64,000 nucleotides of DNA from Sphingobacteriales bacterium 44-15 (GCA_001899685.1 MKWG01000027.1:20423-84422); one strand, 5' to 3'. Positions 23,334 through 34,325 are shown, counted from the stretch's first letter. The notes: generated by a model not told the origin, from the sequence alone. Made by a program: numbers and translations.

Positions 23334-24486
23334 GAACAGTTTTGTATAAGCTGATAAATTGCCTTGCGATAAGGCCATAATTATATTGAGATGCTGCATG
23401 AGCTGCTATCTCTTTTCTATTAAAGCGTTCATAAACCTCCATTATTGCTGCCAATGCTTCAGCAAGCTGCTGTACGTTTCCATTGTCTACCAATATACCG
23501 TTGCTGTCGTTTACAGCTTCGGGAATGCCGGCTACTCTTGAAGCAATTACCGGCAATCCACAGCAAAGGGCTTCAATAATTACACAGGGGAAATTTTCAT
23601 AGCGGCTGAACATCACCAGGGCATTAGAGCGTTGCATCTGCTGTGCTACTGCTGCATTGCTTATTTCTCCCGGCAATAGCACCTTATCCTGTATACCTGC
23701 GGCGGTGATCATTTTTTTTATATCATTTGAGTCATTGCCTATCAATTGAAGACGCCAGTCTTTTCGTTGCTTTGCCAACACAGCAAAAGCCGCAATGATC
23801 CCTTCTATGTTTTTCTGATAGTTCATAGCAGAAACATGAATAAAGCTGAAAGGATCATTTTTGGAATTGCCCTCATAATAAAAATGATCCGTATCAACCA
23901 CATTGCGTATTACGTTGACTTCTTTTAATGAAAAAATCTTTTTTATCAGGTAGCCGTCATGCTGCGAAACCGATGTAACAGCCGACGCTTTCCTGAATAC
24001 AGATGCCACTCTTTTCCTGTAGTATAAAGACCGGTTTTTAAAGCTGTCCGGCGGCCCGGGAACATAGGTAGCGGAATGCTCTGAAACAATATAGGGGATA
24101 TGCCATTTACTTTTTATCCATTGTGCAATAGTACCGGCCTTCATAGGCACGTGTACATGTATCATATCCGGGAGCCCGTTCCCGGCAAAGTGTTGGCGTA
24201 TATACTTTTTATAAGCAGAATAGTATTTCCAGTTATAGATCATTTTATCAATGATCTTTATACCGGTGCGTTTAAAGGAAAAAAATATAACTATCTCTTT
24301 AAGATTGCCGTTGTTGGTTATTACAATCTCACCTTTATTTACAGGAACTGATTCTCCATACTGTGCTACATAGATTACAGTAAGGGGTATACAGGAGGCG
24401 ACCGCAAGAGCGTGGCGCTGAATAAAGTCACCATCAAAAGGGCTGATGCGATTGGGATACCAACTGGTGAGCCAGAGGATGTTCAT
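23305..24486 (-). CDS. Glycosyltransferase family 4
   Basis: This GT-B fold enzyme transfers sugars in surface polysaccharide synthesis. Its 393 residues have an N-terminal donor/acceptor half opening ILWLTSWYPNRISPFDGDF, and a C-terminal half with FIHVSAMNYQKNIEGII, LIGND, LLPGEISN and the nucleotide-sugar motif with ENFPCVIIEALCCGLPVIA (about 299-317), including the conserved E..E pair. Its start ATG overlaps the flippase stop by 4 bases (ATGA), so it belongs to the polysaccharide operon. Confidence 0.92.
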   Translation of the reverse strand: MNILWLTSWYPNRISPFDGDFIQRHALAVASCIPLTVIYVAQYGESVPVNKGEIVITNNGNLKEIVIFFSFKRTGIKIIDKMIYNWKYYSAYKKYIRQHFAGNGLPDMIHVHVPMKAGTIAQWIKSKWHIPYIVSEHSATYVPGPPDSFKNRSLYYRKRVASVFRKASAVTSVSQHDGYLIKKIFSLKEVNVIRNVVDTDHFYYEGNSKNDPFSFIHVSAMNYQKNIEGIIAAFAVLAKQRKDWRLQLIGNDSNDIKKMITAAGIQDKVLLPGEISNAAVAQQMQRSNALVMFSRYENFPCVIIEALCCGLPVIASRVAGIPEAVNDSNGILVDNGNVQQLAEALAAIMEVYERFNRKEIAAHAASQYNYGLIARQFISLYKTVLTETDPPST

Positions 24487-25796
24487 GCCTTACCTTTTTT
24501 TATGAACGATTCGGCCATCAAATGATTTTTTATCTCACCAAATTCTTTGTAGTTAAAATAAAAAAACTCAGCAAGTGTGATGTGCTGTCCTTTTTTAAAA
24601 TGCCCTGCAGAAAATAGCATATTGACCAGGTAACCAATACTACTGATCAAAGCGGCAGCTACAATTCCATAACGGGGAATAAAAGCTACATCTAAAATTA
24701 TTATGGCAAGCAGGCCCAGTACAGCGCCCGCCAGATTCACCCAAACTTTATTTTGCCCAGCAAAAAAAGCGCTTAATATACTAAGAGTATTCAATGATAA
24801 TATCCCCGGAATAAGTAAAAGGAATGGTATATGCATATTGTTAAAAGTCGGACCATAAATCAACGGAAAAAGCCAGTGACCCAATGCCGCAAGAAGCATA
24901 CATGCAACCAGGCTCACAGAGGTCAATACCCGGGAAATTTTTAAAATGCTTTGTTTAAAGTCGGATATATTCCTGTTCTTATCTGCAGATACAGGAAATA
25001 CAGCGCTTGCCACCATCATGGGAATGATAAGAAAAACCTGCACCAGTTTCGATACCTGGATATAATTGCCAAGATCGGCTGCCGAGCAATATCTTTCAAC
25101 AAACCAATAATCTATCCTGTATAAAAGAAAGAACAGGAGATTTGCCCCCAGCGCCTGAAATGCATATCTGAAAATGCCGGAGACCAGTTTTCGCCCAGGC
25201 AAAATTACTTTCTGCACACTACCTGCAATCATAAAGAAGGTAATGGTCAGCAATACACCCTGCAGCAGAAATCCGCCGAAATAAAGCTCAATATATCCTT
25301 TCCGGGAGATGAAATTGCCGGTAAAAGGAAGCATGGCAATCAGCAAAAGGTTAACGATGACCATCAGCAGGTTGGGAACTAAAAACGATCTTTTTGCATA
25401 AAATAATGAGGTGAAAAAATTAGAGAGTATGCAGCCGCCCGTATACAGGATTGCAGCCATAAAATACTGATCGTAGACTTCCGGTAATAACCTCAACTTT
25501 AGCAACAGCCAAAGCGCTACGGCTATTGCCGCCGTTACGGTTATTGCCCATAGTAAAGAAAAAGAGCCGAGCTCAACAGGCCCGGCTCGTCCGGAGGCAA
25601 GAAAATAAGAAGTACCGGATTCCAGACTTAAGCTGCCTGCAATCACTACCAGCGCATAACTGTTTACCACAAAATAAATGATCCCGCTATACGAAGCTTC
25701 GTAATAGCGGGCTATCATAATATTTAAAACCAATACAGATAAAAAATACAGCCCTCTCCAGATAATAGTTTGGTATATCAGGTTGCGGAGGGCCAT
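24483..25796 (-). CDS. Polysaccharide flippase, Wzx/MATE-like
   Basis: Its 437 residues are almost entirely hydrophobic with about 12-14 TM segments, N-terminus ALRNLIYQTIIWRGLYFL, and charged loops such as YRIDYWFVERYCSAADLGNY. This pattern is that of lipid-linked oligosaccharide flippases. It is translationally coupled to the GT4 gene downstream and starts 2 bases after tpiA ends. Confidence 0.85.
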   Translation of the reverse strand: MALRNLIYQTIIWRGLYFLSVLVLNIMIARYYEASYSGIIYFVVNSYALVVIAGSLSLESGTSYFLASGRAGPVELGSFSLLWAITVTAAIAVALWLLLKLRLLPEVYDQYFMAAILYTGGCILSNFFTSLFYAKRSFLVPNLLMVIVNLLLIAMLPFTGNFISRKGYIELYFGGFLLQGVLLTITFFMIAGSVQKVILPGRKLVSGIFRYAFQALGANLLFFLLYRIDYWFVERYCSAADLGNYIQVSKLVQVFLIIPMMVASAVFPVSADKNRNISDFKQSILKISRVLTSVSLVACMLLAALGHWLFPLIYGPTFNNMHIPFLLLIPGILSLNTLSILSAFFAGQNKVWVNLAGAVLGLLAIIILDVAFIPRYGIVAAALISSIGYLVNMLFSAGHFKKGQHITLAEFFYFNYKEFGEIKNHLMAESFIKKGKA

Positions 25797-25798
25797 GC

Positions 25799-26560
25799 TT
25801 ATTTCAGCGCGTCAATAATTTGCCCGAAATCTGCAGCAACGAGCGATGCGCCTCCTACGAGGCCACCATCTACATCCGGGCGCGAAAAGATATCTTTGGC
25901 ATTGCTGCCTTTTACACTTCCTCCGTACAGAATGGAAATCGTATCTGCCACATCCTGCCCATACTGATCTGCAAGCGTTTTACGCAAGTGTGCATGCATT
26001 TCCTGAGCCTGGTCAGCAGTAGCGGTCTTGCCCGTTCCTATTGCCCATATGGGCTCGTATGCTATTACGATTTTCTTTAATTGCTCAACTGAAAGCTGAA
26101 AAAGGCTTTCCTCAAGCTGCGCTGCCACATAACTGTTTTGAGTACCCGCTTCTCTTATTTGAAGAGGTTCCCCACAGCAGAATATTGGCGTAAGACTATA
26201 AGTGAGCGCCATATTTACCTTTTCTGCCAGTATCGCATTGGTCTCATTAAAATATTCCCGCCTTTCGGAATGCCCGATGATCACAAATTCTATTCCCATA
26301 GACTGCAGCATTTCTGCCGATGTCTCCCCTGTATAAGCCCCTGATTTTTGTGTATAGCAGTTTTGAGCAGCTACAAAGAAGTTAGCCTTACCGGTTACTT
26401 TGCTTTTTGCCAGCGACAAATAAGGAAAGGGTACCGCAAGCACTACACTTTGATGCGGCTGGAACGTATGAGAATCCTGGAGAAGATTGTCCAGCAGATC
26501 TTCTGCCTGCGCATAAGTGAGATTCATTTTCCAGTTGGCGGCGGCGATTTGTTGTCTCAT
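25799..26560 (-). CDS. tpiA: Triosephosphate isomerase
   Basis: It interconverts dihydroxyacetone phosphate and glyceraldehyde 3-phosphate in glycolysis. Its 253 residues are the normal TIM length. Catalytic Lys lies in AANWKMN, catalytic His in VIIGHSERREYF, catalytic Glu in AYEPIWAIGTG, and the phosphate loop in ILYGGSVKGSN and LVGGASL. The start ATG 26560 is preferred; a Met one codon upstream is possible. Its start abuts the end of the GlmU-like gene. Confidence 0.97.
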   Translation of the reverse strand: MRQQIAAANWKMNLTYAQAEDLLDNLLQDSHTFQPHQSVVLAVPFPYLSLAKSKVTGKANFFVAAQNCYTQKSGAYTGETSAEMLQSMGIEFVIIGHSERREYFNETNAILAEKVNMALTYSLTPIFCCGEPLQIREAGTQNSYVAAQLEESLFQLSVEQLKKIVIAYEPIWAIGTGKTATADQAQEMHAHLRKTLADQYGQDVADTISILYGGSVKGSNAKDIFSRPDVDGGLVGGASLVAADFGQIIDALK

Positions 26561-27729
26561 CATGAAAGTTGTTTATAGAGATATCCCAGTATCCCGGTCT
26601 CTCCTTCGGTTATGGTTTGGTTTTTAAGTTTTTTCCAGTTTTGAATATGTTCAATTGCTTTATCAAAAGCATACTTGCCTGCATAGCCCCAACTGAAGCT
26701 GGGAATGTGCTTTGGTGTAAGCCCTTCTCCAAAAATATTACAGGCTATGCCCACAAAAGTAGCGGTATTAAATGAAGTATGGATTGCGCAACGTGAATAA
26801 TCTCCCATCATGAGCCCGCATTTGAGACCGGCATTCACCATTCCGTTGCCGATTTCCATAAGAATATCGGATGCGCTGTTCTTGACATTTGAATTGGAAG
26901 TCCCCGCCCCAAGATTGCACCACTCCCCTATTACCGCATCTCCCAGGTAGCCGAAATGTGCTTTGTTGCTATACCCCATCATAACGCTGTTCTTGATCTC
27001 TCCCCCTGCTGTACAATAAGGTCCTATAGTAGTGGCGCCATAGATAGTTGTTCCCATTTTCAAAACAGCTCCTTCACCCATGGCAAACGGTCCTCTTATA
27101 ACAGAACCCTCCATCACTGTTGCATTGCGGCCTATATAAATGGGCCCACCGGTAGCATTAAGAATACAGTGCTCAACTGCAGCTCCTTCTTCGATGAAGA
27201 TATGCTCTTCGCCCATGACCCGGTTAGTACCGGAAATAACGCATGATTTTCCTGCACCGGTCAGTAATTGAGAATCACCAACGATTGCTTTCCCGTTAAG
27301 CTGAACGATATCCCAGGGATATCTTATCAAAGAAACAGTCCCTGCGTATTCCTTTGTATGTATGGGATGAAAGTCCAGGACATTATTCATTGTGTGAATA
27401 TCATCACGGCTGCTGCAAAAAGCCAGTAACATTTTATTATGCAACAAAGCTTCGCCATCCTCAAGACGGGTTATAGCCTCTGTTACAGGCTCATCTGGAA
27501 AAACAGCTGCATTGATAAATATCTTTTTTCCTTTAGGGATGGAAGGGTAATGTTCCTGCAAATAATCGGCGGAGAGAATTTGTATTTTTTCTTTCAGCAG
27601 CAGTTCCCATCTTTCTTTGATCGTTAATATGCCTGATCTTATTTCCGCAATGGAACGGGTATAGGTAAAGGGATGAAGCAAAGCCCTTTCCGGCGTATCA
27701 AAAAGTATAAAGGAACCGGCATCAGTCAT
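26560..27729 (-). CDS. GlmU-like sugar nucleotidyltransferase/acyltransferase-family protein
   Basis: Its 389 residues have an N-terminal half of the Bacteroidota 'GlmU N-terminal-like' kind (opening SFILFDTPERALLHPFTYTRS) and a left-handed beta-helix of hexapeptide repeats from about 160 to 320 (IYIGRNATVMEGSVI, AMGEGAVLKMGTTI, IGEWCNLGAGTSNSN), followed by a C-terminal helix. It probably makes or modifies a nucleotide sugar. The canonical pyrophosphorylase signature is weak, so the exact substrate is not assigned. It leads the tpiA/flippase/GT4 gene string. Confidence 0.8.
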   Translation of the reverse strand: MTDAGSFILFDTPERALLHPFTYTRSIAEIRSGILTIKERWELLLKEKIQILSADYLQEHYPSIPKGKKIFINAAVFPDEPVTEAITRLEDGEALLHNKMLLAFCSSRDDIHTMNNVLDFHPIHTKEYAGTVSLIRYPWDIVQLNGKAIVGDSQLLTGAGKSCVISGTNRVMGEEHIFIEEGAAVEHCILNATGGPIYIGRNATVMEGSVIRGPFAMGEGAVLKMGTTIYGATTIGPYCTAGGEIKNSVMMGYSNKAHFGYLGDAVIGEWCNLGAGTSNSNVKNSASDILMEIGNGMVNAGLKCGLMMGDYSRCAIHTSFNTATFVGIACNIFGEGLTPKHIPSFSWGYAGKYAFDKAIEHIQNWKKLKNQTITEGETGILGYLYKQLS

Positions 27730-27794
27730 TTTTCAAATATCTGATATAGAATAGAAAACGCCAAAGTTAATTGCAATATGTTGTATTGAGTTAT

Positions 27795-27899
27795 CCCGGC
27801 GTGAGAAGATAGAAGTGAAACGTGAGACAATGTTGCAGGTTGCAAGTAACACGCTGCACATGAAACAACCCGGAACCTGAAACTTACGACCTGGAACCC
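27795..27899. repeat. Intergenic short-word repeat R2
   Basis: It contains GCGTGAGA, GTGAAACGTGAGAC and the words TTGCAGGTTGCAAG and GGAACCTGAAACTTACGACC that are typical of the low-complexity intergenic family. It ends exactly at the stop codon of the oxidoreductase gene at 27900. Confidence 0.75.
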
Positions 27900-29465
27900 C
27901 TATTTTTCTTCATGGTATTCGTCCTCGGTATTGATATCCCATATATTGCTTTTATCTTTTCTGCCCGCAATAATATTAGCAACGGCTTCCATAGCAGTAA
28001 GCATGCTGTGATCTGAATTGTTATACTTATGCATACCGTTCCTGCCGATCAGGAACAGGTTTTCAATTGTATCGGTATAGGCTCTTACGGCCTGGAAATT
28101 CTCATATCCGCCAAAATAAGACGGATATGCTTTGGGAGCTTTAATGACAACAGTATCTTCTATATCTTTTGCGTGCAGCAATCCGATGGTTTCCATTTCA
28201 CGGATAGCGGATGCGGCAATTTCTTCGTCCCTCCTGTTCCAGAGCTCGTCTGTTTCATTACAAAAAAATTCCACTCCTATCCATACTTTTGAAGCGTCTG
28301 CTATCATATGGGGACTCCAGTTGTGGAATAGCTGCATGCGTCCTGCCCTGATATTTTTGTCCTGTATATATATCCAATTATCTGTAAGTGGCGCCCCCCT
28401 CTTTTTTAAAGCCATATTAGAAGCAAGCATTCCCACGATCAAAAAATCCCTGTATTCCAGTGATGCAGCAGACTTTGCAACAATATCAGGTAAGGTCTCT
28501 GTTCTTATTTGTGCTATCAGTTCCTTTACCGGCATTGTGGAAAAAAAATAATTTCCCTCCAGTTGTTGTATCTCACCTGAAATATTATTTGTAATCTCTG
28601 CACTGGTTACCCGGTGATCACCGGTTATCGACAGACCGGTTACTTTATGATTGATGAGTATTGTCCCTCCCATCTGTTGCACTTTTTTTGCCACGGTTTC
28701 CCACATTTGTCCCGGTCCGTATCTGGGATAAAGAAACTGCTCTATCAGGCTGGTGCTTGTGGCAGCCTGCCGGATGGTTTGATCCCTGGAAAAAATACTC
28801 CTGAAAGCGTGTTTTATAACTTTACCGATACTCAGATCTTTAATACGCTGCTGTCCCCAGGTAGCAGGCAATGAATCGCAGGAAACGCCCCACACTTTTT
28901 CAGTATAATCCCTGAAAAAAGTTTCATATAACGTTTTCCCAAACCGGTTTATAAAAAAATCTGTCAGGCTTTTTTCCGGCCTTACCGGAAAAAGCTTTGC
29001 CCTGGTATAGGAAATACCAATTGAGATCATTTTTAGGATACCCAGGTTTTGGGCGGTCTTCCAGTTTAACTGTAGCGGGTAATTGAAGAATTTGCCTTTA
29101 TAATATATTCTCGACTTACGCGGACGTATCATCAAGCCTCCTTCACCATCAGTTTTATGTGAAGCAGTTCCGGGATGAATAGCGAAGGTTTGGTTGTGGT
29201 AATTAATATTAATATTCCTGCTTATCCTGCTATTTTCCTCAAGTGGAAGTATGTTCAGCCACCATTCTATTATTCTTTCGGACTTTGAAAAAAAACGGTG
29301 ACCTCCGAGATCAATTTTGTTGCCTTTATAGTCAACGGTCTTGGAAAGCCCTCCTACCTGTGCATCCGTTTCTATCACTATAGGGATAATATCAGTTTGG
29401 GTAAGCAGTTCATACGCGGCCGTAAGACCAGCGGGACCAGCACCTATGATGATGGCTTTGGGCAT
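27900..29465 (-). CDS. FAD-dependent amine-oxidase/UDP-galactopyranose-mutase-like oxidoreductase
   Basis: The start at ATG 29465 ([20 protein letters not shown]) is used because the FAD-binding GAGPAG loop is then at residue 8; an upstream in-frame ATG would add 74 unlike residues. Its 521 residues include [21 protein letters not shown] (FAD contacts, about 45-65) and a C-terminal [14 protein letters not shown] with further FAD contacts. The sequence resembles protoporphyrinogen-oxidase-like and mutase-like proteins in sugar clusters. It overlaps the upstream membrane glycosyltransferase gene by 22 bases. Confidence 0.85.
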   Translation of the reverse strand: MPKAIIIGAGPAGLTAAYELLTQTDIIPIVIETDAQVGGLSKTVDYKGNKIDLGGHRFFSKSERIIEWWLNILPLEENSRISRNININYHNQTFAIHPGTASHKTDGEGGLMIRPRKSRIYYKGKFFNYPLQLNWKTAQNLGILKMISIGISYTRAKLFPVRPEKSLTDFFINRFGKTLYETFFRDYTEKVWGVSCDSLPATWGQQRIKDLSIGKVIKHAFRSIFSRDQTIRQAATSTSLIEQFLYPRYGPGQMWETVAKKVQQMGGTILINHKVTGLSITGDHRVTSAEITNNISGEIQQLEGNYFFSTMPVKELIAQIRTETLPDIVAKSAASLEYRDFLIVGMLASNMALKKRGAPLTDNWIYIQDKNIRAGRMQLFHNWSPHMIADASKVWIGVEFFCNETDELWNRRDEEIAASAIREMETIGLLHAKDIEDTVVIKAPKAYPSYFGGYENFQAVRAYTDTIENLFLIGRNGMHKYNNSDHSMLTAMEAVANIIAGRKDKSNIWDINTEDEYHEEK

Positions 29466-30787
29466 GGTTTGGATTTGAGGTAGGGAAATATTTGTATTTT
29501 TTGTTTGTTGTAAAATACGGATAAATAGAAGAAACAAACAAGCCAGAGATATTCTCCCAAAGTATGCTCCATTTTTATCAGTGGAGTATTTACAACATTT
29601 AATATTAAGCAGATCATAATTAAAGCGTAAGTCTTCCCGAACCGGAATGTAAAAATAACGCCGGCAATCAGCAGGGGGCAGATCCATTGAACCGCATAAT
29701 ACTGATATCTGTTAATAGGAGAAAAAAAATCGCATAGCATGTATAAGCTGTATCCCAGCAAAGGGTAATTATAAAAGGTGCTGTCGTTTGTATAAGCCGC
29801 CCAAAATACCAAAAACATAATACCGGCTATTATAAAAAACAGGCCGGTAAGAAGCGGCAGTGGTATTTGTACATGAAATATATCCGATATAAGGGTAGAA
29901 AAGTTTATATCCTGGGAATGATTGATGAATAATCCTTTTTTATGTTCTTTCTCCATCTCATTATAGTTCATTCCTTCCCATTCCGCGTAATGGGGATCAG
30001 GATCATTAACCTTAAAGGTAGTGTCTCTTAAATAATGAATTTTTACATGTTCCTGTATATTGTTTCTATAGTCTGCCCACAACTGTCTTTGTGTGCTGCT
30101 TGCAAGGATCCATGATAACAGCAATACGGACGGAATAAAAAATAATATTTTATAATGCCTGGCATACTTATTAAACAGGAAGATAAAAGGGAGAAAAAAC
30201 AACAGGATGGTAGGCCGTATAAGTACCGCAACAATAAAGATCGTACCTGAGACCAAAGCACGGACAGGATCTTTATTATTTTGGAAGTAATAGATGAATG
30301 CAATAGCAAGGAAAGGCGGAATAAGATAAAGTTGACCAAATGTAATCATGTTGATCCAGCCTTCTGTAAACAAAATGCCTGTGCCTGCTGTTAATACTGC
30401 AATCTTTTGAGGAACTGTATCTGTTAGTTTAAAGCATAGAAAAACTGAAATTGCCAGCAGAACGTACTGTAAGGCAAGCCATATTCTGTTGATAGTATGC
30501 TGCCGGAATTCTGCAAGAGGATAAAGCAGTATATGAAAAAAAGGACTTGCAGTAGATGCTGATACGGCATTGGCATTAAAATTTCCCGGATCATAATATC
30601 TTATGCCATCCCCTTTTCTCCATTTATAAAAATAGGGAGATTGATTATCTTTTTGTAAACGGGCGCCCACAATCCTGTTGCGAATATCGCCGGATGTAAG
30701 TTTGATGAGATGAAGGTCTCGTCTTATCGTCCATATTAATGCACCTGTGATACAAATGCCTATTAATATCCACAGGGCCCGGTTCAT
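29444..30787 (-). CDS. Membrane glycosyltransferase, GT87/DUF2029-like
   Basis: The start ATG 30787 gives 447 residues; ATG 30805 is also possible. There are about ten TM helices and a large periplasmic-type first loop with acidic [13 protein letters not shown], the pattern of polyprenyl-phosphate-dependent GT87 mannosyltransferases or DUF2029 proteins. It lies 4-5 bases after the M1 peptidase stop and overlaps the oxidoreductase gene, within the surface-polysaccharide group. Confidence 0.75.
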   Translation of the reverse strand: MNRALWILIGICITGALIWTIRRDLHLIKLTSGDIRNRIVGARLQKDNQSPYFYKWRKGDGIRYYDPGNFNANAVSASTASPFFHILLYPLAEFRQHTINRIWLALQYVLLAISVFLCFKLTDTVPQKIAVLTAGTGILFTEGWINMITFGQLYLIPPFLAIAFIYYFQNNKDPVRALVSGTIFIVAVLIRPTILLFFLPFIFLFNKYARHYKILFFIPSVLLLSWILASSTQRQLWADYRNNIQEHVKIHYLRDTTFKVNDPDPHYAEWEGMNYNEMEKEHKKGLFINHSQDINFSTLISDIFHVQIPLPLLTGLFFIIAGIMFLVFWAAYTNDSTFYNYPLLGYSLYMLCDFFSPINRYQYYAVQWICPLLIAGVIFTFRFGKTYALIMICLILNVVNTPLIKMEHTLGEYLWLVCFFYLSVFYNKQKIQIFPYLKSKPCPKPSS

Positions 30788-30791
30788 GATA

Positions 30792-32444
30792 TTATTTAAC
30801 TTCAACGGATGTTATATAAAAATTTCGGTCCACACTAAAATTCCCGCCGCTGTTTTTTACTTTAAGGGTTTTCCATTTTTCCCTCGGTTTTATCCGGCGC
30901 TCGCCGTCGAAATTGATCTTTACAGGCATATCAAAACCACTCACGCAGTTTGTCCAGCGATAGGATAATTTGTTTTTATCTATCTTATACTCCAGCACAG
31001 GGATATTGGTAGTAGTGAGGTATTGCTCAAAGACTTTTGAAAAATCAATGCCGGATATCCTGGAAATATAGTCTTCGATCTCTTTGCCGGTAACCGTTTT
31101 ATGATAATAAGTTTTGTTCAGCCCGATGAGTATTTGCCTGAAAAGGGAATCATTATTGATCACCTGCCTGATGGTATGTATCATATTGCCGCCTTTATAA
31201 TACATATCACCCGACCCTTCCCTGTTTACCCCGAACGGTCCCTGGATAGGCATGTCGTTTTGTATCCGGCTGCGCGTGCCTGTTACATATTCGTCTCCTG
31301 CTTCCTTACCATATTCGCAGGTGGTGAACAGCGCTTCGGCATAATTCGTAAAGCTCTCATGCACCCACATATCAGCAATATCTTTCGAGGTAATATTATT
31401 ACCAAACCATTCATGCCCGCTTTCATGCACTATTATGAAATCCCATTTCAATCCCCATCCCGTACCCGAAAGATCTGTTCCCCTGTATCCGTTCATAAAA
31501 CCATTGCCGTAAGCAACAGCGCTCTGGTGCTCCATCCCTAAGTGAGGCGCTTCAACCAGCTTATAGCCGTCTTCATAAAACGGGTAAGGTCCAAACCAGT
31601 ATTCAAAGCATTTCAGCATTTTAAATACCTGCTGAAATTGTGCTTTAGCCTTGTCCACATTATATTCCAGTACCCAGAAATCGCAATCGAGCTTACCTTT
31701 TAAGCCTTTATAATCTTCATGCCAGTGCGCATACCTGCCTATATATGGAACAAGATTGTAGTTGTTGATAGGATTGGTGACAGCCCAGGTATAAGTAGCC
31801 GTCCCATCCGTGTTATAGGTTTCATTCCTGAGCCTCCCATTGGCAACAGCCTGCAGGGTATCCGGTACCGTTATTGTCAACGATGCACTGTCGGGCTCGT
31901 CGCTTTGATGATCTTTGCAGGGATACCAAACGCTGGCGCCCAGTCCCTGGCAGGCCACGGTGATCCAGGGATTGCCGTTTTTGTCTTTGCTCCATATTAC
32001 GCCACCATCCCAGGGCGGACGTAAAGCCGGGCGGGGAATGCCATGATAATAGACTGTCAGGTGATTGACTTCAGTAGTATACCTGCCCGACGGAACGGCT
32101 ACAAAATAGACATTACCGTCCCGCCTGAAAGTAAGCGGTTTATCAAGATAGATAATACTGTCTATATCCAGCCCTACCTGCAGGTCAATTTGCATTTCGT
32201 CTGCAGGAGAAGCTACAATAGTATAATAAATGGTATTGCTTCCGGTAATACTGCGCTTATTGAAATCAAATTTTACATCCAGCGCATATTTAGTTACATC
32301 CCACCAGGCGCGTTCAGGAGTGATTGACCCCCGCAAAGTATCTGCATGGGTGAAATCGTGGTTTTGATGCAGCGGTTGTGCCCATGATATATTGGTAAAA
32401 AATAACAATGACGCCAACGTGAATGCAAAAGCTGTTTTTTTCAA
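30792..32444 (-). CDS. M1-family zinc aminopeptidase, exported
   Basis: This is a periplasmic metallopeptidase that trims N-terminal residues from peptides. Its 550 residues have a signal peptide (AFAFTLASLLFFTNISWA), the M1 exopeptidase-type motif LGMEHQSAVAYG (about 302-313), the zinc site HESGH (H340, E341, H344), and the third ligand E363 in MWVHESFTNYAEALF. The C-terminal region is short, as in small Bacteroidota M1 enzymes. It diverges from the oligopeptide-binding gene, with a 62-base gap holding the promoters. Confidence 0.92.
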   Translation of the reverse strand: MKKTAFAFTLASLLFFTNISWAQPLHQNHDFTHADTLRGSITPERAWWDVTKYALDVKFDFNKRSITGSNTIYYTIVASPADEMQIDLQVGLDIDSIIYLDKPLTFRRDGNVYFVAVPSGRYTTEVNHLTVYYHGIPRPALRPPWDGGVIWSKDKNGNPWITVACQGLGASVWYPCKDHQSDEPDSASLTITVPDTLQAVANGRLRNETYNTDGTATYTWAVTNPINNYNLVPYIGRYAHWHEDYKGLKGKLDCDFWVLEYNVDKAKAQFQQVFKMLKCFEYWFGPYPFYEDGYKLVEAPHLGMEHQSAVAYGNGFMNGYRGTDLSGTGWGLKWDFIIVHESGHEWFGNNITSKDIADMWVHESFTNYAEALFTTCEYGKEAGDEYVTGTRSRIQNDMPIQGPFGVNREGSGDMYYKGGNMIHTIRQVINNDSLFRQILIGLNKTYYHKTVTGKEIEDYISRISGIDFSKVFEQYLTTTNIPVLEYKIDKNKLSYRWTNCVSGFDMPVKINFDGERRIKPREKWKTLKVKNSGGNFSVDRNFYITSVEVK

Positions 32445-32506
32445 GCTAATTATTTTAAACCCTAAATTTAATCTGATTTCTGTATTGCAGCAGTTAAATT
32501 ACACCA

Positions 32507-34243
32507 ATGGATAAGAATACAGCCACAAATTCCAGCATTCTGCGCAACAGGATGATTGGGGTATACAAAAAAGCCAGGGATGCACGAATGGATTTTAATA
32601 TATTTATTGGTATCTTATGCAAGCCCCTGCTAATGATATTGCCCGCAGTATGCATTACCTGTCTTATTGTTTCCTGCAACAGAAAACAAAATACATCCCA
32701 AAAAATATTCCGCTATAACCAGCCTGAAGGCATTGCTTCTCTGGATCCCGCTTTTGCCAAAAACCAGTCCATCATGTGGGCGGTGCATCAACTGTATAAT
32801 ACGCTGGTGGAAGTAGATGATGAGCTGCAGGTAAAGCCTTCCCTCTGCCGTTACTGGCGCATATCTGATGACCGGCTGACTTATACTTTTATTTTACACA
32901 ACGATATCTTTTTCCATGATGATCCTGTATTTCCCGGAGGAAAAGGAAGAAAAATGACAGCGTCGGATGTGGCGTACAGCCTGGAACGTATAACGGATAA
33001 GCATACTGCCTCTCCCGGGGCATGGATATTTAATGACCGTATAGCAGCAGATCACGGCTTTATCGCAGTAGACGATACTACTTTTCAATTAACGTTGAAG
33101 AAGCCTTTCAATCCCATACTCGGGATCCTGAGCATGCAATATTGCTCCATAATACCTCGTGAAGCAGTGGAGAAGTATGGCGATGATTTCAGAAGGCACC
33201 CCGTGGGCACAGGGCCTTTCAGATTTACGCTGTGGGAGGAAGGGCAAACGCTCCTGCTTGCAAAAAATAATAATTATTTTGAAAAAGACAGCCTTGGAAA
33301 GCAATTGCCCTATATAGATGGGGTTAAAGTAGTATTCCTGGACAGCAAGGCAACAGAATTTCTCGAATTCCGGCAGGGAAAACTGGATTTTGTAAACGAT
33401 ATTGACGCCTCTTTTAAAGATGAAGTACTGACAAAAAAAGGAGAGCTGAGAAAAGACTGGCAGGGCAGGATTGTATTAAACAAGCATACTTTTCTTAATA
33501 CTGAATACTTAGGCATATTGATGGATAGTGCGAACCCCCTGGTAAAAGACAGCCCCCTGCGGCTGAAAGATATCCGTAAAGCTATTAACTACGGCTTTGA
33601 CAGGCGGAAAATGGTAATGTATCTCAGGAACTCGCTCGGCACACCTGCGGAAAATGGCTTTATTCCTGCAGGGCTGCCCTCTTACAACGATTCCGCAACT
33701 TATGGATATCATTATGATGTGGCAAAAGCAAGGCAGTTGCTCGCGGCTGCGGGTTTCCCCGATGGGAAAGGGCTGCCGCAGATAAAGCTGCTTACCATCC
33801 CGGTATACGCTGAACTGGGCAGTTTTGTTGCCAGGCAACTCGAAGATATCGGGATCAGGGTGCAGGTGGAAGTAGTGCAGAAGAGCCTTTTGCTGGAGCA
33901 AACAGCAAAATCACAGGCCCTCTTTTTTCGTGGCAGTTGGATGGCGGATTATCCCGATGCGGAAAATTACCTGGGAGTGTTTTATGGAAAAAACCCGGCG
34001 CCGCCTAATTATACAAGGTATCACAACCCGGCGTATGATCAATTATACGAAGCAGCATTGACAGAGCGCAATGACAGTATGAGAATTGAAATGTACCGCA
34101 AATTAGACCGGATGATCATAGCAGATGCGCCTATAGTGCCATTGTGGTATGATATGGTGATAAGGCTGGTGCAGCCTAATGTGAAGCGCTTTACCACCAA
34201 TAGCCTGAACATGCTGGAGCTGCGGAAAGTAAACATAGAGTAA
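32507..34243 (+). CDS. Oligopeptide-binding lipoprotein (SBP_bac_5 family)
   Basis: Its 578 residues have a lipobox with Cys57 in CITCLIVSC. The true start may be a downstream Met (residue 28 or 43), since the leader before it is unusually long. The mature part has the bacterial extracellular solute-binding family 5 pattern: RYNQPEGIASLDPAFAKN, LVEVDDELQVKPSLCRYW, GTGPFRFTLWEEGQ, and a C-terminal LYEAALTERNDSMR helix. It captures peptides for an ABC importer; no permease genes are in the window. It is divergent from the M1 peptidase, which fits peptide use. Confidence 0.85.
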   Translation: MDKNTATNSSILRNRMIGVYKKARDARMDFNIFIGILCKPLLMILPAVCITCLIVSCNRKQNTSQKIFRYNQPEGIASLDPAFAKNQSIMWAVHQLYNTLVEVDDELQVKPSLCRYWRISDDRLTYTFILHNDIFFHDDPVFPGGKGRKMTASDVAYSLERITDKHTASPGAWIFNDRIAADHGFIAVDDTTFQLTLKKPFNPILGILSMQYCSIIPREAVEKYGDDFRRHPVGTGPFRFTLWEEGQTLLLAKNNNYFEKDSLGKQLPYIDGVKVVFLDSKATEFLEFRQGKLDFVNDIDASFKDEVLTKKGELRKDWQGRIVLNKHTFLNTEYLGILMDSANPLVKDSPLRLKDIRKAINYGFDRRKMVMYLRNSLGTPAENGFIPAGLPSYNDSATYGYHYDVAKARQLLAAAGFPDGKGLPQIKLLTIPVYAELGSFVARQLEDIGIRVQVEVVQKSLLLEQTAKSQALFFRGSWMADYPDAENYLGVFYGKNPAPPNYTRYHNPAYDQLYEAALTERNDSMRIEMYRKLDRMIIADAPIVPLWYDMVIRLVQPNVKRFTTNSLNMLELRKVNIE

Positions 34244-34292
34244 AAGGAGACTTAATACTGTCCGAAAATTAGTACAGGGCTCCAATATCATA

Positions 34293-34325
34293 GGGGTAAG
34301 TGATAAGTGGTAAGAAGTAAGTCAC
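34293..34325. repeat. Intergenic short-word repeat R3
   Basis: GGGGTAAGTGATAAGTGGTAAGAAG and following bases are, with one mismatch, the inverse of the tail of R1 at 16351-16375. It abuts the stop codon of the sulfatase-fold gene at 34326. Confidence 0.8.

Noticed and set aside
29466..29687. 74-residue N-terminal extension of the FAD oxidoreductase
   Set aside because: It precedes the FAD-binding motif that normally begins the protein and lies within the upstream membrane gene.
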